A DNA stretch of 64,000 nucleotides from Rossellomorea orangium (GCF_019334305.1 NZ_JAHWGH010000017.1:186001-250000); one strand, 5' to 3'; positions 34,729 through 44,895 are shown, counted from the stretch's first letter. A program made the numbers and translations. Notes: generated by a model from the letters alone, not told the origin.

Positions 34729-35691
34729 TTAATATTTTCTCTTGCCAATAAAGTTTGCGATATTTTTAAGGGTCTTCTTTACCCGGTTATAGGGAAGATG
34801 ATCAAGATCTTTCAAGGCTCGATCCAGATACATCCTGCTGAGATCATGGGATCGCTCAATAGCATCGGTGGCGAGGATGGAAGAAATGATCTCTTTCATC
34901 TCTTCTGGCGTAGTGTATTCAGTTACTTTTTCGATCTTGGTTTTCACTTCCGGGATTTCCATGGCATATAGGATGGGGAGTGTAATATTCCCCTGCCATA
35001 AGTCACTCCCTGCAGGTTTCCCCAATTCTTCCTCACTCGCGGTGAGATCTAATATATCATCGGTGATTTGAAAGCTCATTCCCACATTGTAACCAAAGCG
35101 GTACAGACGTCGGTGGATTTCCTCGGGTGCACCGGACGAAATGGCACCAAGCTGGCAACTTACAGCAATAAGCAAAGCGGTCTTCCTTTTGATCCGCAGA
35201 AGATAATTTCTCAGATTCTGATCAAATCGGTATTTATCTTCAATTTGTGCGATTTCTCCCTTACATAATTCCACCAGTGTGTGTGATAGGATTTGATGTG
35301 CTTCAGGGACTTTTATATGGGTCATATATTCAAGGGCCCTTGCAAAGATATAATCGCCTGTATACATTGCAATGCGATTATCCCATTGGGCTTTAATCGT
35401 GGGTTTTCCCCTTCTCAGTTCTGCATCATCAATGACATCGTCATGCACGAGGGAAGCCATATGCATCAGTTCTAATGCTACCGCCACATTCTTCACGATA
35501 TTAATGTCGTATTGTCCAAATTTTGCAGACAGCAAGACAAACACCGGCCGGATCCTCTTCCCACCTGCTTGAAGCAGGTGAAGGGACGCCTCTTGCAGAA
35601 GCTCTGATTCTGACTCAATCGCCACTTCCAGTTCCTTTTCTATTTCATCTATATCCGTTTTCAGAAACGAATACATCCTGTTTAGCTTCAT
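34729..35691 (-). CDS. hepT: Heptaprenyl diphosphate synthase component II
   Basis: Catalytic subunit making the C35 chain of menaquinone-7. The 320-residue protein has the two aspartate-rich motifs HDDVIDDAELRRG (near 82-95) and FQITDDILDLT (near 210), and GGKRIRPVFV with the diphosphate-binding KxxRP near 45. Needs HepS for activity. The operon hepS-menG-hepT joins the prenyl chain with the methylation step of menaquinone. Confidence 0.96.
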   Translation of the reverse strand: MKLNRMYSFLKTDIDEIEKELEVAIESESELLQEASLHLLQAGGKRIRPVFVLLSAKFGQYDINIVKNVAVALELMHMASLVHDDVIDDAELRRGKPTIKAQWDNRIAMYTGDYIFARALEYMTHIKVPEAHQILSHTLVELCKGEIAQIEDKYRFDQNLRNYLLRIKRKTALLIAVSCQLGAISSGAPEEIHRRLYRFGYNVGMSFQITDDILDLTASEEELGKPAGSDLWQGNITLPILYAMEIPEVKTKIEKVTEYTTPEEMKEIISSILATDAIERSHDLSRMYLDRALKDLDHLPYNRVKKTLKNIANFIGKRKY

Positions 35692-35718
35692 AGTTTATCC
35701 ACCTAATTTACGAATTTC

Positions 35719-36414
35719 TTACTTTATGCCGGAATGCATAGCGGCAACCCCGCCACTATATGGCTTCACATGTATATCCTTAAAGCCCGCTTTTCTGAAC
35801 ATTTCAGCAAGCTCCTTCATACCCGGGAAGTCCCTTGCAGATTCCTGCAGCCAAGAATATTCGTTAAAGCTCTTGGCAAAGATCTTTCCGAACAGGGGCA
35901 TTACGAAACGGAAATATGCATAATACATCTGTTTGAATCCAAACATGGTCGGTTGAGAAGTTTCAAGACAAACCGCCATTCCACCTGGCTTCAAGACCCT
36001 GTTCATTTCCTTGAGAACGTGGAGATAGTCAGGCACATTTCGCAAACCGAAACCTATGGTTACATAATCGAACGTGTTATCGTCGAAAGGCAACTCCATT
36101 GCGTTCCCATGAATCAGTTCGATATTGTTCGTATGTTTAATTTTTTCTTGGCCGATTGAAAGCATATTCTGACTGAAATCAAGACCTACCACTTGGCCAG
36201 AATCACCGACTTCTTTACCTATCGCCAATGTCCAGTCCGCGGTTCCACAGCAAACGTCAAGAGCTTTGGAACCAGGCTTCACATTCATATGCTTCATGGT
36301 ATCTTTTCTCCACTTCTTATGCTGTTGGAAACTGATTACCGAATTCATCTTATCATAGTTGGAATAAATTTTTTCAAATACTCCATGGACTTTTTGTTCT
36401 TTCGACTGCTGCAT
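35719..36414 (-). CDS. menG: Demethylmenaquinone methyltransferase
   Basis: SAM-dependent C-methylation completing menaquinone (UbiE/COQ5 family, also called menH or ubiE). The 231-residue protein begins [17 protein letters not shown], has the SAM motif [15 protein letters not shown] near 50 and [14 protein letters not shown] near 115, and ends with [13 protein letters not shown], a family signature. SD AGAAGGGT. Between hepS and hepT. Confidence 0.96.
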   Translation of the reverse strand: MQQSKEQKVHGVFEKIYSNYDKMNSVISFQQHKKWRKDTMKHMNVKPGSKALDVCCGTADWTLAIGKEVGDSGQVVGLDFSQNMLSIGQEKIKHTNNIELIHGNAMELPFDDNTFDYVTIGFGLRNVPDYLHVLKEMNRVLKPGGMAVCLETSQPTMFGFKQMYYAYFRFVMPLFGKIFAKSFNEYSWLQESARDFPGMKELAEMFRKAGFKDIHVKPYSGGVAAMHSGIK

Positions 36415-36420
36415 GTCGTT

Positions 36421-37254
36421 TTACCCTTCTTCCGCGTATAGTTTGGTCATAGGTTCAGGTTCCACATAAGGTAACAGCTCTACAATAAGCTTCTTAAAAT
36501 AGGGCGCGACCGGCTCGATGGTCTCTAACTGTGATTGCACACTTCTCTTCGTCCGTTCAATGAGTTCATCGATTTGAGTGAGTAAATGTCCAGTCTCATC
36601 CTTTGTTACATGTAGGGCCGATTCCTTTTGATCTGCGTGATTAGACAATGCGGAAAATGCGTTGATGAAGCTCGTATTCTCTGAATGCCTGAGACTGACT
36701 TTCTCCTGTACAAGCTTTTTGTAGAGAAGTGCATCTTCTGCAATCTCAATCCATTGATCATCTTCAAAGAAACGAAAGAAGTTGGAAATGATCGCCGATT
36801 CTCTTGTCTTCAGTTTCTTTAAGAGTTCATCGAGGTTCTTATGTTCATCCTTATATATGGAAATTTTACTCTCATTTATTTCTTTAATCGCTTTCGCTAA
36901 ATTCGAGATGAGTTCAACATCATCCGTTTCGGCAAGGATTTTATAATAAAGGCTGCTGAAGTAAACACCTGCAAGTACCGTCAGCTGCCTTTCCTTCAAC
37001 GGATCACGCTCAGATATTGTAACCTTTTCATGGGTATCAAGGGCTATCTGCAATAACATGGCAGTCGAAATCCACTGTACAACTTCTTTACTGATCGCAC
37101 GTCCTTCGCTAACGAAAGGCAGGAGCAGAAAATAGATCCTGTCCCGGTCAATATACGGTTGATCGATGTATTCTTTCAGATAAGAGTGATGCAACTGCTC
37201 TTCTATGTATTGATGAATGATATTCGCTTGATGGTTACAATCAATGAATTTCAT
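36421..37254 (-). CDS. hepS: Heptaprenyl diphosphate synthase component I
   Basis: Non-catalytic subunit that pairs with HepT and helps set product length. The 277-residue helical protein matches HepS (GerCA) by position and by pieces such as FLLLPFVSEGRAISKEVV and VTISERDPLKERQLTVLAGVYFSSLYYKILAE. No aspartate-rich motif is present, as expected. Start ATG after AAAGGGT. First gene of hepS-menG-hepT, about 55 bases behind an extended -10 promoter. Confidence 0.93.
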   Translation of the reverse strand: MKFIDCNHQANIIHQYIEEQLHHSYLKEYIDQPYIDRDRIYFLLLPFVSEGRAISKEVVQWISTAMLLQIALDTHEKVTISERDPLKERQLTVLAGVYFSSLYYKILAETDDVELISNLAKAIKEINESKISIYKDEHKNLDELLKKLKTRESAIISNFFRFFEDDQWIEIAEDALLYKKLVQEKVSLRHSENTSFINAFSALSNHADQKESALHVTKDETGHLLTQIDELIERTKRSVQSQLETIEPVAPYFKKLIVELLPYVEPEPMTKLYAEEG

Positions 37255-37308
37255 ACCCTTTAATCCCCATTTCTACTATGTATCAGTCTAAAAATTTCAG
37301 CAATAGAT

Positions 37309-37317
37309 ATTATACCA
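37309..37317 (-). promoter_or_regulatory. Extended -10 promoter of hepS-menG-hepT
   Basis: Minus-strand TGGTATAAT (TG-N-TATAAT) about 55 bases before the hepS start; the -35 region is poor. Confidence 0.6.
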
Positions 37318-37372
37318 TAAAATCTTTAACAATAGGGAGTTCAAGTATCCCCGTTAAGCTGATTATAACAAA

Positions 37373-37410
37373 GGGGACGACCACAAAGCCGAAACTTCTT
37401 AGTACGTCCC
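37373..37410 (-). terminator. Possible weak terminator after mtrB
   Basis: Minus-strand GGGACG/CGTCCC stem with a long loop and a tail CCTTTGTTAT. Low stability; could also be chance. Confidence 0.3.
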
Positions 37411-37450
37411 ACCATATTTCTTCTCTATCAGCCAATAGCAGAATAGATGA

Positions 37451-37672
37451 TTATTTCTTATTATCACTTTCAACTTCGCCGTAACTGGTGACGATGGTTG
37501 CTTTCCCTCTTACTTTAATCGCAGATGTGTGATCTGTGAATTGGGCAATCATGACTTCACCTTTATCCAACTTCTCTGAATGATGGAACCGGGTGTCGGT
37601 TCCCCTTGTAAGCCCGATTACATTTACACCATCTTCAATCGCTTTAATGACAATATAATCATTTGAATTCAT
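37451..37672 (-). CDS. mtrB: trp RNA-binding attenuation protein (TRAP)
   Basis: Forms an 11-mer ring that binds tryptophan and (G/U)AG repeats in trp leader RNAs to favour termination. The 73-residue subunit contains [20 protein letters not shown] and [20 protein letters not shown], covering the Trp-binding loops and the RNA-binding Lys/Lys/Arg surface. SD TTAGGAGTG. Directly follows folE (mtrA), the B. subtilis mtrAB pair. Its classical target, the trp operon, is not in this window. Confidence 0.96.
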   Translation of the reverse strand: MNSNDYIVIKAIEDGVNVIGLTRGTDTRFHHSEKLDKGEVMIAQFTDHTSAIKVRGKATIVTSYGEVESDNKK

Positions 37673-37684
37673 CAGTCGTCACTC

Positions 37685-38251
37685 CTAATTCTTTATAAAC
37701 GAAAGAACTTCGCTACGTGCTTGAGCGTCTTCTTTGAACGTACCTCTTACCGCTGTCGTCACTGTGCTTGAGCCCGGCTTCTTCACACCTCTCATCGTCA
37801 TACACATATGCTCCGCTTCAACGACCACCATGGCACCGTGAGGCAGGAGGGTTTCCATGATGGTATCCGCCACCGTGGACGTGATTCTTTCTTGAAGCTG
37901 AGGGCGTTTAGCTACGGACTCAACCGCTCTCGCAAGTTTACTTAATCCGGCCACGCGGCCATCTCTTGGAATATAAGCCACATGTGCTTTCCCGTAAAAA
38001 GGTACGAGATGATGCTCACACATTGAGTAAAATGGAATATCCTTCACAAGCACAAGTTCTTCGTGTTCTTCGCTGAATATGGTTTCAAAGTATTCTTTCG
38101 GGTCATGATCAATCCCTGAGAAAACTTCTGCGTACATTTTCGCCACGCGCTTAGGCGTATCTAATAAACCTTCTCTATTAGGATTCTCTCCAATAGCTTC
38201 TAAAATTAATCGAACTGCTTCTTCTATTTGGCCATGATTGACTTGTGCCAT
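37685..38251 (-). CDS. folE: GTP cyclohydrolase I
   Basis: Makes dihydroneopterin triphosphate for folate (mtrA in B. subtilis). The 188-residue protein shows [17 protein letters not shown], the zinc site [22 protein letters not shown] with Cys and His near 75-80, and the second zinc Cys in [12 protein letters not shown] near 148. SD TAGGAGGACAACGTT. Operon with mtrB. Confidence 0.97.
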   Translation of the reverse strand: MAQVNHGQIEEAVRLILEAIGENPNREGLLDTPKRVAKMYAEVFSGIDHDPKEYFETIFSEEHEELVLVKDIPFYSMCEHHLVPFYGKAHVAYIPRDGRVAGLSKLARAVESVAKRPQLQERITSTVADTIMETLLPHGAMVVVEAEHMCMTMRGVKKPGSSTVTTAVRGTFKEDAQARSEVLSFIKN

Positions 38252-38296
38252 AACGTTGTCCTCCTAAAATAACTTAAAGAAATAGTAACATTGTTA

Positions 38297-38325
38297 ATAT
38301 TAGCACAAGCCTATAATGTCATCAA
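38297..38325 (-). promoter_or_regulatory. Probable sigma-A promoter of folE-mtrB
   Basis: Minus-strand TTGATG, 17 bp, TAATAT about 45 bases before the folE start. Confidence 0.6.
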
Positions 38326-38430
38326 AGACTAGTGCTTTAGAAGTTTTATCATAATATAAAACGATTGATAAAAGAAGAAAACTTCATACATAATTTTCAG
38401 AAGGACATTTCATACTATAAATGAGAAAAC

Positions 38431-38460
38431 AAAAAAGGCCGCATAATTATGCGACCTTTT
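38431..38460 (-). terminator. Terminator of hbs
   Basis: Minus-strand AAAAGGTCGCATAATTATGCGGCCTTTT hairpin (one G-U pair) followed by TTGTTTTC; strong stem centred on AATT. Confidence 0.88.
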
Positions 38461-38481
38461 CGTTACGCTCAAAGTATGTAA

Positions 38482-38754
38482 TTATTTTACAGCTTCTTTA
38501 AGCGCTTTACCTGGTTTGAAAGCAGGTACTTTGCTAGCTGAGATTTCGATCTCTTCACCTGTTTGTGGGTTGCGACCTTTACGGGCTGCACGCTCACGTA
38601 CTTCGAAGTTACCGAATCCGATTAATTGTACTTTATCACCGTTTGCAAGTGAATTTTGAATTGTATCGAAAACAGCGTCAACCGCTTTAGTAGCGTCCTT
38701 CTTAGATAGCTCAGCAGCTTCTGCAACAGCATTGATTAGTTCTGTCTTATTCAT
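38482..38754 (-). CDS. hbs: DNA-binding protein HU
   Basis: Nucleoid protein that bends DNA without sequence specificity. The 90-residue protein is near identical to Bacillus HBsu: [40 protein letters not shown] with the DNA-binding beta arm, and KALKEAVK at the end. Start ATG after GGGAGGAGGTGAATGGC, a very strong SD that fits an abundant protein. Monocistronic with its own terminator. Confidence 0.98.
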   Translation of the reverse strand: MNKTELINAVAEAAELSKKDATKAVDAVFDTIQNSLANGDKVQLIGFGNFEVRERAARKGRNPQTGEEIEISASKVPAFKPGKALKEAVK

Positions 38755-38790
38755 GCCATTCACCTCCTCCCAAGGAAATGTCTCAGTCAT

Positions 38791-39351
38791 GATTCATTTA
38801 CTTTAATATCATTAGTAAACAACTTTAGCGAATTCTATACATAAAGTATAGAAAAAACGCTTGAAAACGTTGCTGAATCAAGATTCAACAACAATTCTGT
38901 TAAAAGATTATCACAATAGATTAACCTTAGCAAGAACAAATCAAGAAATAATGGGAATCTTTTCTTATTTGAAACATAAATGTAATAGAATCACCCGTCA
39001 GCCCTTTATCCTTGCACTCTATTCAACCTATCACTTCTTTCGATTGACTGCAACTGATACCCTCTCTTCTTCATGTACTCTATCTAACTTCCCAACCTTG
39101 GAATCCGTTAAACATCGATACCGATATTTCCATCAGAAACGCATAGGGGTAAGACTAGATTTTCTTATGATGATTCCCCATCAAACCTATATGTATCAAG
39201 GGATCCACGTTTCATCAAGAGTAACGGATCCTGATTCGTCCCGAAATTGAATTAATAAATATACAACATGATTCCGAACATTCCACACCGATATGCCTTG
39301 CAAACTTTATCCAAATCTAAATACAAAAAAGGATCCCAAAGGAGCAACCAT
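38791..39351. other. 560-base gap between spoIVA and hbs, no supported gene
   Basis: Holds the hbs promoter region. On the minus strand there is a CTATAC/GTATAG inverted repeat and several AT-rich -10-like hexamers close to hbs, but I cannot fix one promoter. A 129-codon frame on the plus strand has no SD and no protein-like composition (rejected). The middle of the gap shows no RNA gene or repeat that I recognise. Confidence 0.6.
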
Positions 39352-39376
39352 AAAAAAAGACCTTCCTAAGAAGGTC
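39352..39376 (-). terminator. Terminator of spoIVA
   Basis: Minus-strand GACCTTC/GAAGGTC stem, loop TTAG, run of seven T, just behind the spoIVA stop. Confidence 0.92.
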
Positions 39377-39384
39377 AAGATATT

Positions 39385-40863
39385 TTATAATATGATGGCG
39401 ATTAATCCACCTGATCCTTCGTTAATGATTCTTTCTAGCGTATCTTTGAGTTTATATCTTGCATTCTCAGGCATCAGGGATAATTTCGCCTGTATTCCTT
39501 CTCTTACGATGGAACTCAAACTTCTTCCGAAGATGTCGGAATTCCAAATGGATAGTGGATCATCTTCGAAATCCTGCATCAGGTAGCGCACCAGTTCTTC
39601 GCTTTGTTTTTCTGTCCCGATGATTGGTTCGAACTTTGACTGAACATCCACTTTAATCATGTGTATCGATGGAGCAACGGCTTTCAAGCTGACCCCGAAT
39701 CTGGCACCTTGCCTGATGATTTCCGGTTCATCGAGGCTCATGTCATTCAATGAAGGAGCTGCTATACCGTATCCTGTCTGCTTAACCATTCTTAACGCGT
39801 CGGAGATTTGATCATACTCCGCTTTCGCATGGGCGAAATCCTGCATTAATTCCAGGAGATGATCTTTCCCTCGAATTTCAACCCCTACAATTTCCTTCAG
39901 GACTTCATCATACAGTTCATCAGGAGCGTACAAGTCAATTTCAGCAATCCCCTGACCCATATCGATACCGGCAAGTCCCGCCCGCTCGATATGATCGAAT
40001 TCACTGAAGTAATGGACAACACGGTCCACATCACGGAGACGCTTAATATCCTTGACTGTTTCTTTCACGGCTTCCTGATAGTTCTGTCTTAACCAATGCT
40101 CTTCTTTCAGTACCATTACCCAGCTTGGAAGGTTGACATTCACCTCAAGAACCGGGAATTCAAATAGCGCTTCTCTCAGGACATTCAGTACATCCGAGTC
40201 CCTCATACTTTCTACACTCATGGCAAGGACCGGTATGTCATATTTATCTTGAAGTTTCACTCTGAGATCTTCTGTTTCAGGAGCATGAGGTCTTGCTGAG
40301 TTGATGACCATGATAAAAGGTTTACCTACTTCTTTCAGTTCCTCTATGACCCTTTCTTCTGCCTCAATGTAGTCTCCCCTGCCAATTTCTCCGATGGAGC
40401 CGTCCGTTGTCACAACCACACCGATCGTGGAGTGTTCCTGGATGACTTTCCGCGTGCCGATCTCAGCTGCTTCATGGAATGGAATAGGCTCTTCGTACCA
40501 TGGTGTATTAATCATCCTAGGTCCATTCTCATCCTCATATCCCTTGGCACCAGGGACCGTATATCCTACACAATCTACCAATCTAATATTCACTTCGAGG
40601 CCTTCATCGACGTGAACAGAGATGGCTTGATTCGGAACAAATTTAGGTTCAGTCGTCATGATGGTCCTGCCTGCTGCACTTTGAGGCAACTCATCCTGCG
40701 CTCTTGCACGCTCTGATTCACTTGCGATGTTAGGAAGGACCACAAGTTCCATGAACTTCTTGATGAATGTTGATTTTCCTGTTCTTACTGCTCCTACAAC
40801 ACCTAAATAGATATCTCCGCCTGTTCTTTCGGCAATGTCTTTAAATAGATCGACTCTTTCCAA
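39385..40863 (-). CDS. spoIVA: Stage IV sporulation protein A (spore coat ATPase)
   Basis: ATP-driven polymer that forms the basement layer of the spore coat in the mother cell. The 492-residue length equals the B. subtilis protein only if translation starts at TTG (LERVDLFKDIAERTGG), which follows GGGAGGGAATCTC; this decides the start over an ATG five codons upstream. Walker A is GAVRTGKST near 30, and NSARPHAPET and the C-terminal GGLIAIIL needed for membrane anchoring are present. Expected to be sigma-E dependent; I see only a weak sigma-E-like site upstream. Confidence 0.97.
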   Translation of the reverse strand: MERVDLFKDIAERTGGDIYLGVVGAVRTGKSTFIKKFMELVVLPNIASESERARAQDELPQSAAGRTIMTTEPKFVPNQAISVHVDEGLEVNIRLVDCVGYTVPGAKGYEDENGPRMINTPWYEEPIPFHEAAEIGTRKVIQEHSTIGVVVTTDGSIGEIGRGDYIEAEERVIEELKEVGKPFIMVINSARPHAPETEDLRVKLQDKYDIPVLAMSVESMRDSDVLNVLREALFEFPVLEVNVNLPSWVMVLKEEHWLRQNYQEAVKETVKDIKRLRDVDRVVHYFSEFDHIERAGLAGIDMGQGIAEIDLYAPDELYDEVLKEIVGVEIRGKDHLLELMQDFAHAKAEYDQISDALRMVKQTGYGIAAPSLNDMSLDEPEIIRQGARFGVSLKAVAPSIHMIKVDVQSKFEPIIGTEKQSEELVRYLMQDFEDDPLSIWNSDIFGRSLSSIVREGIQAKLSLMPENARYKLKDTLERIINEGSGGLIAIIL

Positions 40864-41117
40864 GAGATTCCCTCCCATCTTATATTCCAGGGATGTTTCA
40901 TCCGTGTATTCTGTGTCTCACATTCTATAGTTATGATGTTGTCCCAATGACTTATGACTATTAATATGCTTTTTTTCCCCCCTTATGATAAAAAGTAAAA
41001 AATTTATTATGTCTTAAGCATTTATGATCATTTGTTTTGATGAAAAAACCCTATAAAGGATGACATAAAAATAATAACCCTTCCCTTACAATATATTTTG
41101 CAAGAAAAGGGTTATGC

Positions 41118-41828
41118 CTATTTTGTCATAAAGACAGGTTCGTTATTTTCATTGACCGTGTAAGGTAATGAGTACGCAGGTACAAAAAAGGAGCCTTCCA
41201 CTAGTAAATTTCTGATATCGTCCCCATTTTTGAATGGATGATCATTGTTTTTGAGTTTTGCAAATAAGTCTATGGAGTAATCCACAAAAATGTCTCCATC
41301 CCCATTAATGACAAGGGGAAGATTTTTATTTGAAAAGGGGCTGTTTACGTACACTTCACCATCATATCCAAGCTCCTTATAATTCAATGTATAGACATTG
41401 TTTGCTACTTCCTCCTTGAATGGAGGATAATCTTGAGCCTGAATCCTGATTTTCAATTCCCTGATTTGTTCTGCCATTCGAAGATCGAAAATCTTAACCT
41501 TCGGATCTTCTTCCACATCTACGAGGACATATTGAAATATCCCGCCGTTTTCAAACGCATTCCCGGGGATTTCAGGTAAGTACTGTGGTGATAATTTCCT
41601 GAAATCAATCGGATATTTCTGATAAATCGGAGTCTCCTGATCCCTGGTCTTGATCGGAAGCAAGCCGCCTTGATCTTTCTGATAGGTGTCTACTGCATCT
41701 TGTACAGCCTTTACCTGGGTTTCATAAGGAATCTGATTCTGACTCAACTCTTCGTCCGGATACAAACAACCGGAAAGCATACTCATCGTTAAAATGAGAA
41801 GAATTGCTGTTATACTTATGCGCTTCAA
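41118..41828 (-). CDS. yphF: Lipoprotein YphF
   Basis: A 236-residue putative lipoprotein: the signal sequence MKRISITAILLILTMSMLSG ends in the lipobox LSGC. The rest is a soluble extracellular domain with NQIPYETQVKAVQDAVDTYQ near the cysteine, which resembles pilin-type or competence-related N-terminal helices but is not assignable. The start is probably TTG (after AAAGGACG, 7 bases); an earlier TTG lies on the SD. Pairs with yphE as in B. subtilis. Function unknown. Confidence 0.83.
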   Translation of the reverse strand: MKRISITAILLILTMSMLSGCLYPDEELSQNQIPYETQVKAVQDAVDTYQKDQGGLLPIKTRDQETPIYQKYPIDFRKLSPQYLPEIPGNAFENGGIFQYVLVDVEEDPKVKIFDLRMAEQIRELKIRIQAQDYPPFKEEVANNVYTLNYKELGYDGEVYVNSPFSNKNLPLVINGDGDIFVDYSIDLFAKLKNNDHPFKNGDDIRNLLVEGSFFVPAYSLPYTVNENNEPVFMTK

Positions 41829-41857
41829 TCTAAAACGTCCTTTCAATCGGGCGGATC

Positions 41858-42055
41858 CTAATTGGTGGGTCCGCTGAATACTATATAAACCATCATGAGG
41901 CCACCAGCGATCATCAATATGTATGCCATGAAAGCTGTAATAAAACGCAGGAATTTCTGCTTGATCTTATACCTGCTGAAATAGATCGTTAATATGGCAA
42001 AAAACATGAACCCCATCGATGCAAATGAAATCCACATCTTCATCATTGAATCCAA
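41858..42055 (-). CDS. yphE: DUF2768 family membrane protein YphE
   Basis: A 65-residue protein with two membrane helices (about 7-27 and 38-60) joined by a basic loop SRYKIKQKFLRF. Matches YphE of B. subtilis by size and position before yphF. The start is TTG after AGGAGGGATGTAC; an ATG three codons later is possible. Probably co-transcribed with yphF. Function unknown. Confidence 0.82.
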   Translation of the reverse strand: MDSMMKMWISFASMGFMFFAILTIYFSRYKIKQKFLRFITAFMAYILMIAGGLMMVYIVFSGPTN

Positions 42056-42165
42056 AGTACATCCCTCCTGTTATCGAATGTATTATATCATAAGATTTTT
42101 ACTAAAGAATAGAAAAGAATGGTTGTTCATGAATCTGCTACAAACCTTATGGTTCAACACTATAT

Positions 42166-42217
42166 AAAAAAAACTCCTTGAGTGTTTAAACAGGATCGTC
42201 AAAACACTCAAGGAGCT
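42166..42217 (-). terminator. Strong terminator downstream of gpsA and the interrupted small frame
   Basis: Minus-strand GCTCCTTGAGTGTTT pairs with AAACACTCAAGGAGT around a 13-base loop, then eight T. It begins directly after the last stop of the interrupted small gene. Confidence 0.95.
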
Positions 42218-42218
42218 C

Positions 42219-42353
42219 TTAATAAGGGAGACCTACCCATCCATAGGCAAAGCTAAAGCTGTAGCTGTATATATTCAAGACAGTGTATGCAACAGCAACA
42301 GCGTTCGCATCCTCGAATGCCCATAATCCGAGGATTTATTCTACTTTTATCAT
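42219..42353 (-). pseudogene. Small aromatic-rich frame interrupted by one in-frame stop
   Basis: After gpsA, AGGGGATTT is followed by ATG ATA AAA GTA GAA and then TAA, and the same frame runs on for 38 codons to a second TAA at the edge of a strong terminator. The downstream peptide is protein-like: it starts ILGLWAFEDANAVAVAYTV and ends in YSYSFSFAYGWVGLPY, with alternating aromatic and small residues. A single AAA-to-TAA change would explain the interruption. Alternatives are a sequencing error, recoding, or a start that I cannot see. I do not recognise the family. Confidence 0.45.
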
Positions 42354-42389
42354 AAATCCCCTGTGGATGTCTTCCCTTTCATTTCAAAA

Positions 42390-43436
42390 TCAGTTCAATC
42401 GCTCACCAAGAATATTCACCAGATCTTCCATTTCATTGGTTTTCACCCGGCCCATTAAATGGTCAACCGCTTCTTTAGCCTCCACTTTATTGAAAAGGAC
42501 ATCATATAGTGCATCTGTAATCGGCATTTTCACTTCGAACTTCTTTGCCAGCTGATGTGCCGCTTTCGTCGTCCGCACACCTTCTACGACCATGCCCATG
42601 TTGTCCAGAACCTCATCAAGGTTATGTCCCTTCCCGAGCATATTCCCGGCTCTCCAGTTTCTTGAGTGGACACTTGTACACGTAACGATAAGATCGCCGA
42701 TACCGGTCAGACCCGAGAATGTTAATGGATTGGCCCCCATTTTCGTTCCGAGACGCGCAATTTCTGCAAGTCCGCGAGTGATCAAAGCGGCTTTCGCATT
42801 ATCTCCATACCCCAGGCCGTCAGTGATACCTGCAGCGAGGGCGATGATGTTCTTCAACGCTCCACCAATTTCGACTCCTAGAATATCAGGATTCGTATAC
42901 ACACGGAAATTCATGTTCATGAACAGGTCCTGAACTTCCTCAGCAGCCTTCATATCCTTTGAAGACACAGTCACAGTAGTAGGATGCCTTAAGCTCACTT
43001 CTTCTGCATGACTCGGCCCTGACAATACCACTACAGTATGTAAATTCTCAGGCGCCATCTCATCCTCGATCAATTCCGAAATCCTGAGGAGGGAATCGGG
43101 TTCGATCCCCTTACTCACATGAACAACGGTCAAGGGTGCCCGCTGCACCTCCTGGATTTGTCCCAGGACTCCGCGGATAGCTTTCGTAGGGACAGCCAGA
43201 ATGATCGTATCAACGCCATCCAAAGACTCACCAAGGTCGTGATACCCTATAATGGCTTCCGGGAGCTCGATCTCTTTCAAATACTTTTGATTGGTATGCT
43301 TAGAATTGATTTCATCGATTTGTTCTTTCTTGTGGCCCCAAAGCCTGACTTCCACTCCATTATCAGCAAGCACCATCGCAAGAGCCGTACCCCAGCTGCC
43401 TGCTCCAACTACCGTTACGTTTTTTGAACTTTCCAT
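42390..43436 (-). CDS. gpsA: Glycerol-3-phosphate dehydrogenase [NAD(P)+]
   Basis: Reduces dihydroxyacetone phosphate to sn-glycerol-3-phosphate for phospholipid synthesis. The 348-residue protein has the N-terminal [32 protein letters not shown] near 140, the catalytic lysine in [20 protein letters not shown] near 190 and [14 protein letters not shown] near 240. Follows der by 17 bases, forming der-gpsA as in B. subtilis. Confidence 0.97.
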   Translation of the reverse strand: MESSKNVTVVGAGSWGTALAMVLADNGVEVRLWGHKKEQIDEINSKHTNQKYLKEIELPEAIIGYHDLGESLDGVDTIILAVPTKAIRGVLGQIQEVQRAPLTVVHVSKGIEPDSLLRISELIEDEMAPENLHTVVVLSGPSHAEEVSLRHPTTVTVSSKDMKAAEEVQDLFMNMNFRVYTNPDILGVEIGGALKNIIALAAGITDGLGYGDNAKAALITRGLAEIARLGTKMGANPLTFSGLTGIGDLIVTCTSVHSRNWRAGNMLGKGHNLDEVLDNMGMVVEGVRTTKAAHQLAKKFEVKMPITDALYDVLFNKVEAKEAVDHLMGRVKTNEMEDLVNILGERLN

Positions 43437-43453
43437 TTTTTACACCCACCTTA

Positions 43454-44764
43454 TTATTTTCTAGCACGGGCAATAATACGAATAGGAGTTCCTTCAAATC
43501 CAAATGCATCGCGAATTCTATTTTCCAAGAATCGTTCGTAAGAGAAGTGCATCAATTCAGGATCATTTACAAACACGACGAATGTAGGAGGCTTTACAGC
43601 TACTTGTGTCGCATAATAAATTCTGAGTCTCTTACCATTATCCGTCGGTGTCGGATTCATTGCAACCGCATCCATGACCACTTCGTTCAACACGCTTGAT
43701 TGAACACGCATGGCGTGATTTTCACTTGCCGTATTAATGATCGGCAGCAGTGTATGGATACGCTTCTTTGTTTTTGCAGAAAGAAATACGATAGGAGCAT
43801 AGTCAAGGAATTGAAAATGTTCACGGATATTCTTTTCCCATTTGTTCATGGTTTTCTCGTCTTTATCCACGGCATCCCACTTATTCACGACAATCACCAC
43901 AGCGCGGCCGGCATCGTGGGCATATCCTGCAATCTTCTTATCCTGCTCAATGATGCCCTCTTCACCGTCAATGACGGAAAGGACGACATCTGAACGCTCA
44001 ATGGCTCTGAGGGCTCTCAACACACTATATTTTTCAGTGGTTTCATACACTTTCCCTTTTTTCCTCATACCTGCCGTGTCAATGATGACATAATCCTGTC
44101 CATCATACGTATAGGTAGAATCAATCGCATCCCTTGTGGTTCCCGCAACATTACTTACAATGACACGGTCTTCCCCCAATAAGGCGTTGACTAATGAAGA
44201 TTTCCCTACATTCGGACGGCCGATCAAAGAAAATTTAATCACATCTTCCGCATAGTCCTCTTCTTCTTCATGCTTGAAGTTCTTAACAACTTCGTCTAGA
44301 AGATCTCCCAATCCAAGTCCATGTGAACCTGAAATTGGATATGGCTCTCCAAATCCCAGCGAATAAAAATCATAAATCATTTCTCTCATTTCCGGGTTAT
44401 CGATTTTATTTATCCCCAGAACGACCGGTTTTTTGGATCGATAAAGGATCTTGGCTACAATTTCATCCGCTGCCGTTACACCTTCACGACCATTTGTTAA
44501 AAATACGATGACGTCTGCTTCATCTATCGCAATTTCAGCCTGCTGTCTGATTTGATCCAGGAAAGGTTCATTCCCCAGTTCAATCCCGCCTGTATCGATG
44601 ATATTAAATTCATGCGTAAGCCACTCTGCAGAACTATATATACGGTCTCTTGTTACACCAGGTACGTCTTCAACTATTGATATTCTTTCTCCAACAATTC
44701 TATTAAAGATCGTGGACTTCCCAACGTTCGGACGCCCTACGATTGCTACTACTGGTTTTGTCAC
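43454..44764 (-). CDS. der: Ribosome-assembly GTPase Der (EngA)
   Basis: Tandem-GTPase needed for 50S assembly. 436 residues, the exact B. subtilis length, when started at GTG ([10 protein letters not shown]) behind AGAAAGGGTGAATAAC. First G domain: GRPNVGKST (G1), DVPGVTRDR (G2), DTGG (G3), NKID (G4). Second: [29 protein letters not shown]-terminal KH-like domain (ALNPTP-region [19 protein letters not shown]) follows. An in-frame extension upstream lacks an SD. Confidence 0.97.
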   Translation of the reverse strand: MTKPVVAIVGRPNVGKSTIFNRIVGERISIVEDVPGVTRDRIYSSAEWLTHEFNIIDTGGIELGNEPFLDQIRQQAEIAIDEADVIVFLTNGREGVTAADEIVAKILYRSKKPVVLGINKIDNPEMREMIYDFYSLGFGEPYPISGSHGLGLGDLLDEVVKNFKHEEEEDYAEDVIKFSLIGRPNVGKSSLVNALLGEDRVIVSNVAGTTRDAIDSTYTYDGQDYVIIDTAGMRKKGKVYETTEKYSVLRALRAIERSDVVLSVIDGEEGIIEQDKKIAGYAHDAGRAVVIVVNKWDAVDKDEKTMNKWEKNIREHFQFLDYAPIVFLSAKTKKRIHTLLPIINTASENHAMRVQSSVLNEVVMDAVAMNPTPTDNGKRLRIYYATQVAVKPPTFVVFVNDPELMHFSYERFLENRIRDAFGFEGTPIRIIARARK

Positions 44765-44842
44765 GTTATTCACCCTTTCTGTAAGAAGTTGTCCTCTCTT
44801 ACATTTCCTCTTTTTAAGCCTTTTCAGGTCCAGCATTGACTA

Positions 44843-44895
44843 TGCATAAGAAGGACTGGCCCTTAAGGTATTGTTTCCTTATGGGACAGTCCCCT
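44843..44895 (-). terminator. Long hairpin after the YIEGIA-partner gene
   Basis: Minus-strand GGACTG-CCC-TAAGG pairs with CCTTA-GGG-CAGTCC around AAACAATA, with single-base bulges, then CTTCTTATG. Likely terminator before der; its sequence resembles the hairpin after dnaD. Confidence 0.65.

Noticed and set aside
37255-37450. TRAP-binding (G/U)AG repeats near mtrB
   Set aside because: No run of regularly spaced GAG or TAG triplets was seen on either strand.
38861-39250. 129-codon plus-strand frame in the gap between hbs and spoIVA
   Set aside because: It starts with TTG without an SD, has poor protein-like composition, and lies in the promoter region of hbs; no family resemblance was seen.
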